Of a DNA stretch of 24,140 nt, positions 1 to 8,254 are shown piece after piece. The notes below the pieces were generated by a model. The model saw only the letters and a program-made list of their open reading frames with translations. It had not been told where the DNA came from and did not search any database. Made by a program: the position numbers and the translations under genes. The DNA is from Pseudomonadota bacterium. GTDB lineage: Bacteria > Pseudomonadota > Alphaproteobacteria > Rhizobiales > Devosiaceae. Numbering within the stretch: the stretch's first letter is position 1; each line of letters opens with the position of its first letter. The stretch is from NCBI GenBank assembly GCA_023415605.1, contig JAEZKB010000270.1, positions 1 to 24,140 of the forward strand, written 5' to 3'.

Positions 1-1
1 C

Positions 2-397
2 CACTACCCCGAGGCCAGGCTTATCCTCACTGTCCGTGATCCGGACGAGTGGTACGACAGCATCGAGAAAACCATTCTCCCTTTCATCAGCGGCCGCGGC
101 AGTCACAACGGCGACCACCCCAATGCGATCGCGGAGATGGGCCATCACCTGATCGTCGAACAGGTCTTTAGCGGTCGCCTCGACGACCGCCAGAATGCCA
201 TTTCCGTCTTCCGCGCCCACAATGAGGAGGTTCGCTCCACAATCGATCCGGCGCGCCTGCTCGTCTTTGATGTCGCCGACGGCTGGGAACCGCTGTGCCG
301 TTTCCTTAGCGTGCCGGTCCCCAGCATTTCCTTCCCGCGCCTCAATTCCACCCGGCAGTTCGTGGAGGACGAGTGGGCCGGAAAAGAGCCGGCATGA
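2..397 (+). CDS. Sulfotransferase family protein, C-terminal part (5' truncated by window edge)
   Basis: The reading frame is open from base 2 to the TGA at 395-397, and its start lies outside the window. The visible 131 residues begin HYPEARLILTVRDPDEWYDS, the typical strand-plus-'RDP..W..S' segment of P-loop sulfotransferase-like proteins that helps bind the PAPS phosphate. They end with a WEPLCRFLSVPVPSISFPRLNST segment, also usual near the C-terminus of this family. The N-terminal P-loop that would confirm the family is not in the window. Members transfer sulfate from PAPS to small molecules or glycans, but many bacterial ones have no known substrate, and nothing here identifies one. The next gene is on the opposite strand and converges on it, leaving a gap of about 35 bp. 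Confidence 0.75.
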   Translation, partial: HYPEARLILTVRDPDEWYDSIEKTILPFISGRGSHNGDHPNAIAEMGHHLIVEQVFSGRLDDRQNAISVFRAHNEEVRSTIDPARLLVFDVADGWEPLCRFLSVPVPSISFPRLNSTRQFVEDEWAGKEPA

Positions 398-432
398 ACC
401 ACTGAGGTGGCAGGCCCCACTCGGCTGCTGTC

Positions 433-1452
433 TCACTTCATTGAGACGCTCGTTCGTCCGTCGGAGCCGGTGCCAAAACTGATGCCGGCGCGCTCCAGGG
501 CCTTGCGGATCGCCGAGATCGACTGCTCGCGGACGCCGCGTTCGCCGGGCGTTTCGACCCGCCGCACGGTCGAGAACGACACGCCGGCATGTTCAGCCAA
601 CTGCTCGGCCGACCAGCCAAGATAGCCGCGGGCAGCGCGGACCTGCCCGGGTGTCAACGGCCGCGCCACCTCTTCGGGAACGCCGAGGTCGAAAGTTCGT
701 AAGCCGTCTTGCCGGGCGGTAAAGCCGATCCAACCATCAATTGCACCGAACCGGTCGAGCAGCGCCACCGCACGCGATACCACCGGCACATAGCTCTCGC
801 CCCAGAGCACTCTATAGGCGGCCGAATAGGCTTTCCGGTTCCGCAGTGCCTCCGCCCAGGCATCACGAACCCGCTGACGGTCATCGTCGTGGACGATGTC
901 GAGCCGATGCCAGCCATCGACCCGGCCGCGCTGGCCGGTAGTCCGCCACCACTCGACTTCGTCGGTGATCTCGCCGTTGGCGTCGGTGGTCCAGATCACA
1001 ACGTCGAACAGCGAGCGGATCGCTTCGACCAGTCCCTCGCGCTGCTGCAGCGCCTGCAACCCAAGCCGGCTATCGGTAATGTCGAAAGCGACGCCGATCA
1101 GCCGTTCCGGCCGCCCGTCGCGCGAATGGATCAGCGTCCCGAAGCTGCGTACCCAGCGCATCTCGCCATTGGGTCGCAGGACGCGATACTCGCGATCGGC
1201 CATGGCTCCGCTTGTCGCCACCCGCGTCGGATTGCGGAACTCCGGCCGGTCATCGGGATGCAGCAGCTGTTCATAGTATTCGAGTGTCTGCTTTGTGGTC
1301 GCGTGATCCACTCCGAGGATCCGCGACATGCCGCTCGACCAGGTGACCTGAGCCTTATCCAGATCCCATGTCCAGGTGCCGACTCCATGATCTTCGATGA
1401 GTCGTAGTGATTCGTTCGGGCTGAGCCCGCCGATAACTGCGTCCATTGTCAT
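433..1452 (-). CDS. PAS-PAS-helix-turn-helix sensory regulator
   Basis: This 339-residue soluble protein has two PAS-like regions and a C-terminal DNA-binding domain. The first (about residues 15-130) has the WTWDLD...VTWSSGMSRILG start, the YEQLLHPDDR motif, and a W-R-S-F-G...RLIGVAFDIT end typical of the PAS_3 fold. The second (about 145-255) is more diverged. Residues about 265-330 (LTPGQVRAARGYLGWSAEQL, then AEHAGVSFSTVRRVE) form an XRE-type helix-turn-helix. No kinase, receiver or membrane segment is visible, so it is probably a one-component cytoplasmic sensor-regulator; the ligand is unknown. Two starts are possible, ATG at 1452 or ATG at 1446 (MTMDA or MDA), and neither has a strong ribosome binding site. 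It is divergent from the PAS-containing chemoreceptor at 1884, with a 430-bp shared upstream region. Confidence 0.85.
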   Translation of the reverse strand: MTMDAVIGGLSPNESLRLIEDHGVGTWTWDLDKAQVTWSSGMSRILGVDHATTKQTLEYYEQLLHPDDRPEFRNPTRVATSGAMADREYRVLRPNGEMRWVRSFGTLIHSRDGRPERLIGVAFDITDSRLGLQALQQREGLVEAIRSLFDVVIWTTDANGEITDEVEWWRTTGQRGRVDGWHRLDIVHDDDRQRVRDAWAEALRNRKAYSAAYRVLWGESYVPVVSRAVALLDRFGAIDGWIGFTARQDGLRTFDLGVPEEVARPLTPGQVRAARGYLGWSAEQLAEHAGVSFSTVRRVETPGERGVREQSISAIRKALERAGISFGTGSDGRTSVSMK

Positions 1453-1883
1453 CTGCGGTTATATGCCTTTGCCTTCGAAATGTTCTGTCCGCATCGTTTC
1501 GGTCCCTCAACCTTTTCGATCTGCGCTAACTAAGTGACAGTAGAGAATTTGGCCTAGTCGGTGTCTGCGCTGCACACTTTCCCCAAAGACCTAGTAAAAA
1601 TACGAACTCAAAGTAAAACAAAGCTCCCAATTGAATTCCACTGCAGTGTAAAATTAAGTCGCATTTGCCAGTGGACATTCCCCACCCTGGCGTAGCTGGC
1701 AAGCTGACGGGTTGGGTGAGAAAATGCCCCGCTGCCGTTTATGCTGCTCAAGCCGTTACAGACTAGCCGCAAATAGAGTCGGCCGCGCGTAACACCCCGT
1801 TAACGCTGACATTCTAGCGTTCGCTCTCACGGACGCAACCTCGGATGGCCCACGAGACGGGGTGCATCTGAAAGGAAAATACC
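1453..1883. promoter_or_regulatory. Divergent intergenic region between the two PAS genes
   Basis: This 431-bp gap separates two divergently read sensory genes and should carry both promoters. The stretch around 1590-1670 is much richer in A/T than its surroundings. It contains a perfect 10-bp palindrome, CACTGCAGTG, at 1639-1648, which could be an operator. I see no convincing sigma-54, sigma-28 or EcfG promoter and no gene. The part next to the chemoreceptor ends in AAAGGAAAA (1871-1879), its ribosome binding site. Confidence 0.4.
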
Positions 1884-3581
1884 TTGATACGTAAGGCACT
1901 CTTTCGTCGCACTCGCGAAGGCGCCGACGCGCGCGCCATGCTTGATGCAATATCGCGCTCGCAGGCGTGCATCGAGTTTTCCCTCGATGGGACGGTCCTG
2001 ACCGCAAACGATAATTTCCTGGGGCTGATGGGATATGCCCTGGACGATATCGTCGGGCGCCATCATCGGATGTTTTGTGACCCGGCCTACGTGGCGAGTC
2101 AGGCCTATAAGGAGTTCTGGGCACGGCTCGGCAATGGCGAGTTCGAAGCTGGCGAGTGCAAGCGGCTGACCAAGGCCGGTGCCGATGTTTGGATCCGTTG
2201 CTCGTACAATCCCGTCTTCGATGGGGCTGGCAAGCTCTACAAGATCGTCAAGTTGGCCACTGACGTGACGGCCGAAAAACTGGCCAGTGCCAACGCGGCC
2301 GGCCAGCTCGACGCGATCTCCAAGTCGCAGGCTGTGATCGAGTTCACCCCGTCGGGCGACATACTGGTCGCCAATGACAACTTCTGCGCCGCCATGGGCT
2401 ATCGCCTCGACGAGATCCAAGGCCGGCATCATCGTCTCTTCGTTGATCCGGCAGTGGCCCAGTCCGCTGAATATGCAGCCTTTTGGGACAGGCTCTCCCG
2501 TGGCGAGTTCCAGGCTGCGGAATATCGCCGCCTCGGCAAGGGCGGCCGCGAGGTCTGGATTCAGGCAACCTACAATCCCATCTTCGATCTCGACGGCAAG
2601 GTCTTCAAGGTGGTGAAGTACGCCACCGACATCACCGCCCGGAAGCGCGCGGTAAACCTCCTCGGCACTGGACTCGAACAACTGGCTGGCGGTGACCTGC
2701 GCGCGCACATCGACGCGACCTTTCCCGGAGAGCTCGACAGTGTACGCCTCGCTTTCAACCACAGCCTTGATCGGTTCAACGACATCATCCGTGGCCTGCG
2801 CGACACCTCGCGGGCACTCAAGGTAGCCACGGGAGAAATCCTCTCAGGCGCCAACGATCTCTCCGAACGCACCACCAAGCAGGCCGCGACCATCGAGGAA
2901 ACCTCGGCGGCCATGGAGCATCTCGCTGCGACCGTCGCCGACAATGCCGAGCGCGCCGACCAGGCGAGCGTTCAGGCCCGTCGCGTCAGCGACACGGCCG
3001 AAGAGAGCGGCACCGTTATGGCCGAAGCAAACCGCGCGATGGAGCGCATCTCTACCTCCTCGACCCGCATCTCCAACATCATCGGCATGATCGACGACAT
3101 TGCCTTCCAGACCAACCTCCTGGCACTCAATGCATCGGTCGAGGCCGCACGCGCAGGTGAAGCCGGCAAGGGGTTCGCCGTGGTTGCTGTGGAGGTGCGC
3201 CGTCTCGCTCAGTCGGCAGCCGAGGCTTCCTCAGAGGTCAAGGCGCTGATCGAGCAATCGGCCAACGAAGTCGGTGCCGGTTCGCGCCTCGTTTCCGAAG
3301 CTGCGACCCGGCTTGCCGCCATGCTCGCCGGCGTGCGCGAAAACTCGGTGCTCATCGATAGCATCGCAAGGGCGAATAAGGCTCAGTCCGGTGCCATCGC
3401 TGAGGTGACTACTGCCGTGCGCCAACTCGACGAGATGACCCAGCACAACGCGGCGCTGGTCGAGGAGACCAATGCGGCCATCGAACAGTCCGAAGCGCAG
3501 GCTAGCGAACTCGACAGCATCGTAGACGTCTTCGTGATCGACGAGGGCGCGACCCCCATCCAGGGCCGCTACGCGGCCTGA
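1884..3581 (+). CDS. Soluble methyl-accepting chemotaxis protein with two PAS domains
   Basis: This is a 565-residue cytoplasmic chemoreceptor. The TTG start at 1884 is supported by AAAGGAAAA four bases upstream. Two closely similar PAS domains occupy about residues 20-132 and 142-254, each starting with an LDAIS(R/K)SQA..EF segment, carrying GRHHR(M/L)F and ending in a YNP(V/I)F...K.ATD(V/I)TA segment. A short HAMP-like region (about 255-300) leads into the MCP signalling domain (about 305-545). Its hairpin tip IAFQTNLLALNASVEAARAG is the highly conserved CheA/CheW-binding part. No membrane helix is present, so it should sense an intracellular or redox/energy cue as Aer-like and other soluble receptors do; the cofactor is unknown. 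No C-terminal NWETF-type CheR/CheB tether is seen (it ends GRYAA). No che genes are in the window, so it must feed a pathway encoded elsewhere. Confidence 0.92.
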   Translation: MIRKALFRRTREGADARAMLDAISRSQACIEFSLDGTVLTANDNFLGLMGYALDDIVGRHHRMFCDPAYVASQAYKEFWARLGNGEFEAGECKRLTKAGADVWIRCSYNPVFDGAGKLYKIVKLATDVTAEKLASANAAGQLDAISKSQAVIEFTPSGDILVANDNFCAAMGYRLDEIQGRHHRLFVDPAVAQSAEYAAFWDRLSRGEFQAAEYRRLGKGGREVWIQATYNPIFDLDGKVFKVVKYATDITARKRAVNLLGTGLEQLAGGDLRAHIDATFPGELDSVRLAFNHSLDRFNDIIRGLRDTSRALKVATGEILSGANDLSERTTKQAATIEETSAAMEHLAATVADNAERADQASVQARRVSDTAEESGTVMAEANRAMERISTSSTRISNIIGMIDDIAFQTNLLALNASVEAARAGEAGKGFAVVAVEVRRLAQSAAEASSEVKALIEQSANEVGAGSRLVSEAATRLAAMLAGVRENSVLIDSIARANKAQSGAIAEVTTAVRQLDEMTQHNAALVEETNAAIEQSEAQASELDSIVDVFVIDEGATPIQGRYAA

Positions 3582-3594
3582 CCCTCCCCCGAGC

Positions 3595-3623
3595 GGCGGT
3601 GGCGACCGGCAACGGCCGCCGCC
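3595..3623 (+). terminator. Hairpin after the chemoreceptor gene
   Basis: GGCGGTGGC at 3595-3603 can pair with GCCGCCGCC at 3615-3623, a 9-bp stem with one G-U pair and an 11-base loop. It lies 14 bp after the MCP stop codon. There is no clear T tract after it, so it is a plausible but unproven terminator. Confidence 0.35.
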
Positions 3624-3685
3624 GCATATTCTCCCAGCCGCGCACGACTCGTACTAGTGTCCGCGCGAATGCGGAGGAAAAAGTT

Positions 3686-4732
3686 ATGGACTACCGCCTG
3701 TTGGGCCGCTCGGGCCTCAAGGTTTCGTCACTCTCGATCGGCACCGCCACCTTCGGGGGCAATGGCCTTTGGGGCAATACCGACACCAAGGAAGCGCAGC
3801 GCCAGATCGATCTCTGCCTCGATCACGGCGTCAACCTTATCGACACTGCCAATGTCTATTCTGGCTCGGCCTCCGAAACGATCATCGGCGAGGCGCTGAC
3901 CGACGGCCGCCGTGACCGCGTGCTGCTCGCCACCAAGGTGCGCTTCGCCACCGGCAAGGGCCCAAACGATCAAGGCCTGTCGCGTTATCACATCATTCGC
4001 GAATGCGAGAAATCGCTCAGGCGGCTGAAGACCGATGTGATCGACCTCTACCAGGTCCACGAGTGGGACGGTCAGACACCGCTCGAGGAGACCATCGAGG
4101 CGCTCGATACCCTGATCAAGCAGGGCAAGGTTCGCTACGTCGGCTGCTCGAACTACTCCGCCTGGCATCTGATGAAAGCGCTCTCGCTGGCCGACAGCAG
4201 CCATCGCCAGCGCTTCGTGTCCCAGCAGATCCACTACACCCTGCACTCCCGCGAAGCCGAATATGAGCTGATCCCGCTTGGCATCGATCAGGGCGTGTCG
4301 CTTCTGATCTGGTCGCCGCTGGCGGGCGGCTGGCTCACCGGCAAGTATACCCGCAATTCCAAGCCTGATGACGGCCGTCAGGTCCGCGGCTTCCGCGAGC
4401 CGCCGATCGTTGACTGGGATCACCTCTGGAACATTGTAGACGTTGTGAACGCCGTGGCCGCCCGTCATGGTGTTTCCGGCGCTCAGGTCTCGCTCGCCTG
4501 GCTGTTGCAGCGTCCGATCGTCGCCTCGGTGATCATCGGTGGCCGCAACATCGCCCAGTTCGAAGACAACCTCAAAGCCGTCGACCTCAAGCTTACCCCT
4601 GAGGACATCGCCGACCTCGACAAAGTCAGCCAACCCCGCCTCATCTACCCCTACTGGCACCAGAGCTTCTCGGTAACCTCGCGGATGAGCGAAGCGGATC
4701 TCTCCCTGCACCGGCCGTTCATATCGGAGTGA
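3686..4732 (+). CDS. Aldo/keto reductase
   Basis: This 348-residue NADPH-dependent oxidoreductase has a TIM-barrel fold. The catalytic tetrad is visible: Asp53 (LIDTANVYS), Tyr58, Lys84 (LATKVRF) and His125 (YQVHEWD). Further family landmarks are GCSNYSAW, the QIHYTLHSREAE strand, the SPLAGGWLTGKY loop and a C-terminal IIGGRN cofactor-binding motif. The general pattern resembles the IolS/YajO-like branch, but the substrate cannot be told. I start it at ATG 3686 because GGAGG sits at 3673-3677 and MDYRLLGRSGLKVS is the normal family N-terminus. An in-frame GTG at 3599 would add 29 residues of unrelated sequence and overlap the hairpin. It stands alone between the MCP gene and the rirA-like gene. 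Confidence 0.9.
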   Translation: MDYRLLGRSGLKVSSLSIGTATFGGNGLWGNTDTKEAQRQIDLCLDHGVNLIDTANVYSGSASETIIGEALTDGRRDRVLLATKVRFATGKGPNDQGLSRYHIIRECEKSLRRLKTDVIDLYQVHEWDGQTPLEETIEALDTLIKQGKVRYVGCSNYSAWHLMKALSLADSSHRQRFVSQQIHYTLHSREAEYELIPLGIDQGVSLLIWSPLAGGWLTGKYTRNSKPDDGRQVRGFREPPIVDWDHLWNIVDVVNAVAARHGVSGAQVSLAWLLQRPIVASVIIGGRNIAQFEDNLKAVDLKLTPEDIADLDKVSQPRLIYPYWHQSFSVTSRMSEADLSLHRPFISE

Positions 4733-4739
4733 ACATGAA

Positions 4740-4767
4740 AGAGTCCGAGAAGGGATACTCGGGCTCT
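4740..4767 (+). terminator. Hairpin after the aldo/keto reductase
   Basis: AGAGTCCGAG (4740-4749) pairs with CTCGGGCTCT (4758-4767), a 10-bp stem with one G-U pair and an 8-base loop, starting 8 bp after the stop codon. The following bases (ATTCCTGATCGTT) form only a weak T-rich tail, so termination efficiency is uncertain. Confidence 0.45.
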
Positions 4768-4796
4768 ATTCCTGATCGTTCTCGTCAGCTTTCCGC

Positions 4797-4824
4797 TTGA
4801 CGGAGTTTAGAACTCTTATAAACT
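4797..4824 (+). promoter_or_regulatory. Candidate promoter and operator of the rirA-like gene
   Basis: A TTGACG -35-like box (4797-4802) is followed after 16 bp by TAAACT (4819-4824), or after 14 bp by TATAAA (4817-4822). Two inverted repeats lie over the spacer and -10: AGTTTA-N9-TAAACT (4804-4809 and 4819-4824) and GAGTT-TAG-AACTC (4803-4815). This position suits repression of the downstream Rrf2-family gene, possibly by its own product. It does not match the TGA-N9-TCA iron box known for RirA. Confidence 0.4.
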
Positions 4825-4851
4825 ACGGAGCGTCGAGACCGAGGATTTTTG

Positions 4852-5322
4852 ATGAAGCTGACGCGTCAGTCCAACTATGCCGTGCGGGCCCTGATCTATT
4901 GCGCTGTCAATGAGCCAGGGCTGAGCCGAGTGACGGACATCGCCCGCGCGCACGGCATCTCCGAGCTGTTTCTGTTCAAGCTGATCAAGCCGTTGGTCGA
5001 GAACGGTCTGATCCAGACGGTGCGCGGGCGCCATGGCGGCATCAAGCTCGGGCGCCCCGCCACGGACATCACGCTGCTCGATGTCATTCGGCTGACCGAA
5101 GAGAACTTTGCCATGGCGGAGTGCTTCGAGGGTGGCGACATCTCCTGTCCGTTGGTCGACAATTGCGATGTGAACGCGGCGCTGCGTGAGGCGCTCGGCG
5201 CCTTCTTCGAAGTCCTCGATAGCAAGACCATTGCCGATCTTGCCGGCAAGCGTCGCTCGCTGCGCGAACGGCTCGGCCTCAAGTATGAGGACATGGAGCC
5301 GGTCCTCGCCACCATGAACTAA
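4852..5322 (+). CDS. rirA: RirA-like Rrf2-family iron-sulfur transcription regulator
   Basis: This 156-residue protein has the Rrf2 winged helix: MKLTRQSNYAVRAL at the start, ISELFLFKLIKPL as recognition region, and a TVRGRHGGIKLGRPA wing. With the start at ATG 4852, the three cysteines fall at 91, 99 and 105 (AECFEGGDISCPLVDNC). That is the C-X7-C-X5-C arrangement and the numbering of the rhizobial iron regulator RirA, where they hold an Fe-S cluster. Known RirA represses iron uptake genes when iron is sufficient. GAGG at 4841-4844 favours ATG 4852 over the in-frame TTG at 4849. NsrR and IscR are alternative Rrf2 members, but their cysteine spacing differs. No iron uptake gene is near, so its regulon must be elsewhere. 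Confidence 0.85.
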   Translation: MKLTRQSNYAVRALIYCAVNEPGLSRVTDIARAHGISELFLFKLIKPLVENGLIQTVRGRHGGIKLGRPATDITLLDVIRLTEENFAMAECFEGGDISCPLVDNCDVNAALREALGAFFEVLDSKTIADLAGKRRSLRERLGLKYEDMEPVLATMN

Positions 5323-5381
5323 AGCCGGTACGGGCACCGGAAGGTCTATGACCTCCAGGCGCCCGCCCCGACAAGTCACGT

Positions 5382-5759
5382 TCAGAGGACCGTGGCTTTG
5401 CAATCGCGGCCGGCTTCGATACCGCCGTTGACATTGCTGGCCTTGACCTGCGCACCCGGCGCCAGGTCGGCCACCAGCGTATAGGTGCCGTTGCCCATGC
5501 CCGGCACGCTCCACTTGAGCTTGGTGCCGGCGCTCAGCTTGCCGACGCTCTTGTTGGTGAACCAGATGTCGTCCGGGAATTCGGACGGGGTGCCGGCGAC
5601 GAGGCAACTGGCGAACTTGCCGACCTGCAGGACGCCGCGGTCGATTTCGACGCCGGTCCCGATCTTGGGCTGGATGCCACCGCTACCGGCGACGGCCAGT
5701 GTGGTGGTGACGAGCAGCGTGGCGAGAGCGCCGGCGGCGATTTTGGTAACGGAAGTCAT
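5382..5759 (-). CDS. Small secreted two-cysteine protein, paralogue of the 11633-12100 product
   Basis: The product is 125 residues with a signal peptide (hydrophobic core about residues 7-22, likely cleavage after AVA at 22-24). The mature part has cysteines at 52 and 120, probably a disulfide across a small beta-rich domain. The pattern W-F-T-N..G.L.AGT.L.W.V...G.G......DL.PG recalls CARDB-like beta sandwiches that bind or bridge other surface molecules; that is inference only. AAGGAG (minus strand, 5769-5774) lies 9 bp before the ATG. A very similar layout (C...AGT.(I/L)(R/K)W.V.G.G..G...L...L..G....C.A...) is found in the protein encoded at 11633-12100. The gene converges with the rirA-like gene. 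The 218 bp upstream, shared with the divergent ABC-F gene, hold no other ORF. Confidence 0.8.
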   Translation of the reverse strand: MTSVTKIAAGALATLLVTTTLAVAGSGGIQPKIGTGVEIDRGVLQVGKFASCLVAGTPSEFPDDIWFTNKSVGKLSAGTKLKWSVPGMGNGTYTLVADLAPGAQVKASNVNGGIEAGRDCKATVL

Positions 5760-5977
5760 AGGTTCGTTCTCCTTGGTGATCGGCGGGCCGGCGCCTTCAT
5801 GGCGAACCGTTCAACCCGGTCGATCGGTGGCGCGAACTTGACGAGCTCGCCTTGAACGCTGCGTGAGCTACGCATTTTCCGTTCGTTCAGCGGATTGCCA
5901 CGGAATGGCCCGCTCGATGAACGACATCTGACAGCGCTCTTGGCGCGAGACTTGATCCAGGGCAGGGCCCATGCTCT

Positions 5978-7816
5978 ATGCCCGCCACTCCAACAACGGA
6001 CCTGAACATGGCCGCGGCGCCCATACTCGCCCTGCAGGACATCGCCCTGACTTTCGGAACGACGCAGCTACTCGAGGCGGCGGAGCTCTCGGTGCTGCCC
6101 GGCGAGAAGATCGCGCTGGTCGGCCGCAACGGTTCGGGCAAGTCGACGCTGCTGAAAATCGCCGCCGGCGAGGTCGAGGCCGACAAGGGCAAGCGCTTCC
6201 TGCAGCCTGGCGCCACCATCCGCTACCTGCCGCAGGAGCCGGACCTCTCGGCCTTCCCGAATACGCTCGCCTATGTCGAGTCGGGCATGGAAGCCGGCGA
6301 CGATCACTATCGGGCCACCTATCTCCTCAACGCACTCGGTCTCACCGGCGAGGAGAGCCCGAAGAACCTCTCGGGCGGCGAGGCGCGGCGCGCCGCGCTG
6401 GCGCGGGTGCTGGCGCCCGAGCCGGATATCATTCTCCTCGATGAGCCGACCAACCACCTCGACCTGCCGGCCATCGAGTGGCTGGAAGCCGAACTCGCCA
6501 CCATCAAATCGGCGCTGGTGATCATCAGCCACGATCGCCGCTTCCTCGCCGACCTGACCCGCGTCACCTATTGGCTCGATCGCGGCGTGACCCGCCGTTT
6601 GAACAAAGGCTTTTCCGCCTTCGAAGAGTGGCGCGATACTGTGCTCGAGGAAGAGGAACTGGCGCGGCACAAGCTCGATCGCCAGATTGTCCGCGAAGAG
6701 CACTGGCTGACCTATGGCGTCTCGGCCCGCCGCAAGCGCAACGTCCGCCGCCTGGGCGCACTGTTCGACCTGCGCCAGGAACGTAAGGACCAGCGCCGCG
6801 CCGTAGGCGACGTTAAGATCACAGTCTCGGAAGCCGACACCACCGGCAAGATGGTGATGGAGGCCGACCGCATCTCCAAGACCTACGACAAGCCGGTGGT
6901 CACCGACTTTTCCACCCGCATCATCCGCGGCGACCGTGTCGGCATCATCGGCGCCAACGGTGCCGGCAAGACCACGCTCATCCGCATGTTGACCGGCGAA
7001 CTGCCGCCAGACTCCGGTCGCGTCCGGCTCGGCTCGAATTTGGAGTTGGCGACGCTCGACCAGCGCCGCGCCGCCTTGGCGCCGGATACCACTCTTAAGG
7101 AAGCGCTGACCCGGGGCGGCTCCGATACCCTGATGATCAACGGCCAGCCCAAGCATGTCATGGGCTATATGAAGGATTTTCTGTTCACCCCGGAACAAGC
7201 GCGCACGGCCGTGGAGAAACTGTCAGGCGGTGAGCGGGGCCGGCTGATGCTGGCGCGGGCGCTGTCGCTACCCTCCAATGTCCTCGTCCTCGACGAACCA
7301 ACCAACGACCTCGATCTTGAAACGCTCGACCTGCTGCAGGAGATGCTGGGCGATTATCCGGGTACGGTGATCGTCGTCAGCCACGACCGCGACTTTCTCG
7401 ATCGCGTCGCCACTTCGGTGATTGTAGCCGAGGGCAATGGCATCTGGACCGAATATGCCGGCGGCTATACCGACATGGTGGCTCAGCGCGGCTTCGGCGT
7501 TCGCGCGCCCGAGCAGGCGGCAAAGGCAAAGGTGGAAAAGGTTGTCACCCCGCCCGCCGCGCCGCCGCCGGCAAGCAAGGGCAAGCTCAGCTTCAAGCAG
7601 AAGCATGCCCTCGAAACCCTGCCGAAGGAAATGGACAAGCTTCGTGTCGAGATTGGCAAGCACAATGCCACGCTGGCCGATCCCAATCTGTACGCCAAGA
7701 ACCCCAATGCCTTCGCCGCCGCCAGCAAGGCGCTGAGCGAGGCCGAAGCGGCCTTGAGCAAGGCCGAGAACGACTGGCTCGAACTGGAAATGATCCGCGA
7801 GGAACTGGAGGGGTAG
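5978..7816 (+). CDS. uup: ABC-F family ATPase, Uup-like
   Basis: This 612-residue soluble protein carries two ABC ATPase domains in tandem and no membrane segment. Domain 1 has Walker A GRNGSGKST (49-57), signature LSGGE (131-135), Walker B IILLDEPTN and H-loop ISHDR. Domain 2 has GANGAGKTT, LSGGE, VLVLDEPTN and VSHDR. The basic linker between them (about 220-295) is the P-site tRNA interaction motif region of ABC-F proteins. A proline/alanine-rich tether and a charged coiled coil (about 535-610, KGKLSFKQKHALETLPKEMD then heptads) match the Uup C-terminal domain. ABC-F proteins act on the ribosome or, for Uup, also in DNA branch processing. ATG 5978 gives the longest product; ATG 6008 (MAAAPILALQDI) fits the usual family N-terminus equally well, and neither has a strong ribosome binding site. 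Confidence 0.9.
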   Translation: MPATPTTDLNMAAAPILALQDIALTFGTTQLLEAAELSVLPGEKIALVGRNGSGKSTLLKIAAGEVEADKGKRFLQPGATIRYLPQEPDLSAFPNTLAYVESGMEAGDDHYRATYLLNALGLTGEESPKNLSGGEARRAALARVLAPEPDIILLDEPTNHLDLPAIEWLEAELATIKSALVIISHDRRFLADLTRVTYWLDRGVTRRLNKGFSAFEEWRDTVLEEEELARHKLDRQIVREEHWLTYGVSARRKRNVRRLGALFDLRQERKDQRRAVGDVKITVSEADTTGKMVMEADRISKTYDKPVVTDFSTRIIRGDRVGIIGANGAGKTTLIRMLTGELPPDSGRVRLGSNLELATLDQRRAALAPDTTLKEALTRGGSDTLMINGQPKHVMGYMKDFLFTPEQARTAVEKLSGGERGRLMLARALSLPSNVLVLDEPTNDLDLETLDLLQEMLGDYPGTVIVVSHDRDFLDRVATSVIVAEGNGIWTEYAGGYTDMVAQRGFGVRAPEQAAKAKVEKVVTPPAAPPPASKGKLSFKQKHALETLPKEMDKLRVEIGKHNATLADPNLYAKNPNAFAAASKALSEAEAALSKAENDWLELEMIREELEG

Positions 7817-8254
7817 TTGGGGGCGAACGCATGCACCGGCCGGGGCATGACCCTCCGGGGATGGGCGTGACGAGTTTGCCTCAAATGGGTCCCGGAATGA
7901 CAGCTGGTGGAGGTGAGGTAGAGCGGAGGTTCGCCCGTCGGGCCGTGTCGGAAAATCCTGACGATGCGCGATAGTTTTTCTCCTCGACAGGGAGAAATGG
8001 ACGAACACGTCTCGCCAGCCGGGCAGGACGCTGCTAGTTTACCATAAGTCGCTGATGCGTTGAGGCTTTGCCCCGAGCCGCAGATTTAGACTAAAGGCCA
8101 TTTGTCTCCGCCGGGTGCAGCGCCTATGTTGCTGCCATGGTCAGGGAAGTGGCCATGGATTGACCCTCGGGGCGACATGCTGCTGCCCCATGGTTTGGTT
8201 GAGATGCGTGCGGGTGCTTCGCCACCCAGCCTGAAGCTGAGGAAGGAGACTGCG
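7817..8254. other. Long non-coding stretch with a hairpin-rich leader
   Basis: No convincing gene lies in these 438 bp. The left part (7817-8100) holds only a weak hairpin, TTTCTCC (7977-7983) with GGAGAAA (7991-7997). The right part (8135-8227) contains three CCATGG palindromes (8135-8140, 8153-8158, 8188-8193). It also has three short stem-loops: GGTCA/TGACC (8139-8165), GGGGC/GCCCC (8169-8189) and GGGTG/CACCC (8212-8227). The last stops just before the ribosome binding site of the small ORF at 8255, so this may be its structured 5' leader. Confidence 0.35.

Noticed and set aside
709..1407. Open frame on the plus strand opposite the PAS-HTH gene
   Set aside because: Antisense shadow; the minus-strand product has clear PAS and HTH motifs.
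3599..3685. GTG-started extension of the aldo/keto reductase
   Set aside because: The 29 extra residues are not like the family, and a clear GGAGG precedes ATG 3686.
5325..5354. Two small stem-loops (CCGGT/ACCGG and AGGTC/GACCT) between converging genes as a bidirectional terminator
   Set aside because: Only 5-bp stems and no T tract; too weak to call.
6068..7198. Long open frame antisense to the ABC-F gene, and similar long antisense frames at 3728-4711, 14093-15073, 19948-21168 and 21238-22374
   Set aside because: They mirror the third-codon bias of strongly supported genes on the other strand and show no family motifs.
7977..7997. TTTCTCC/GGAGAAA hairpin as terminator of the ABC-F gene
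   Set aside because: It lies 160 bp after the stop, is A/T-weak and has no T tract on either side.
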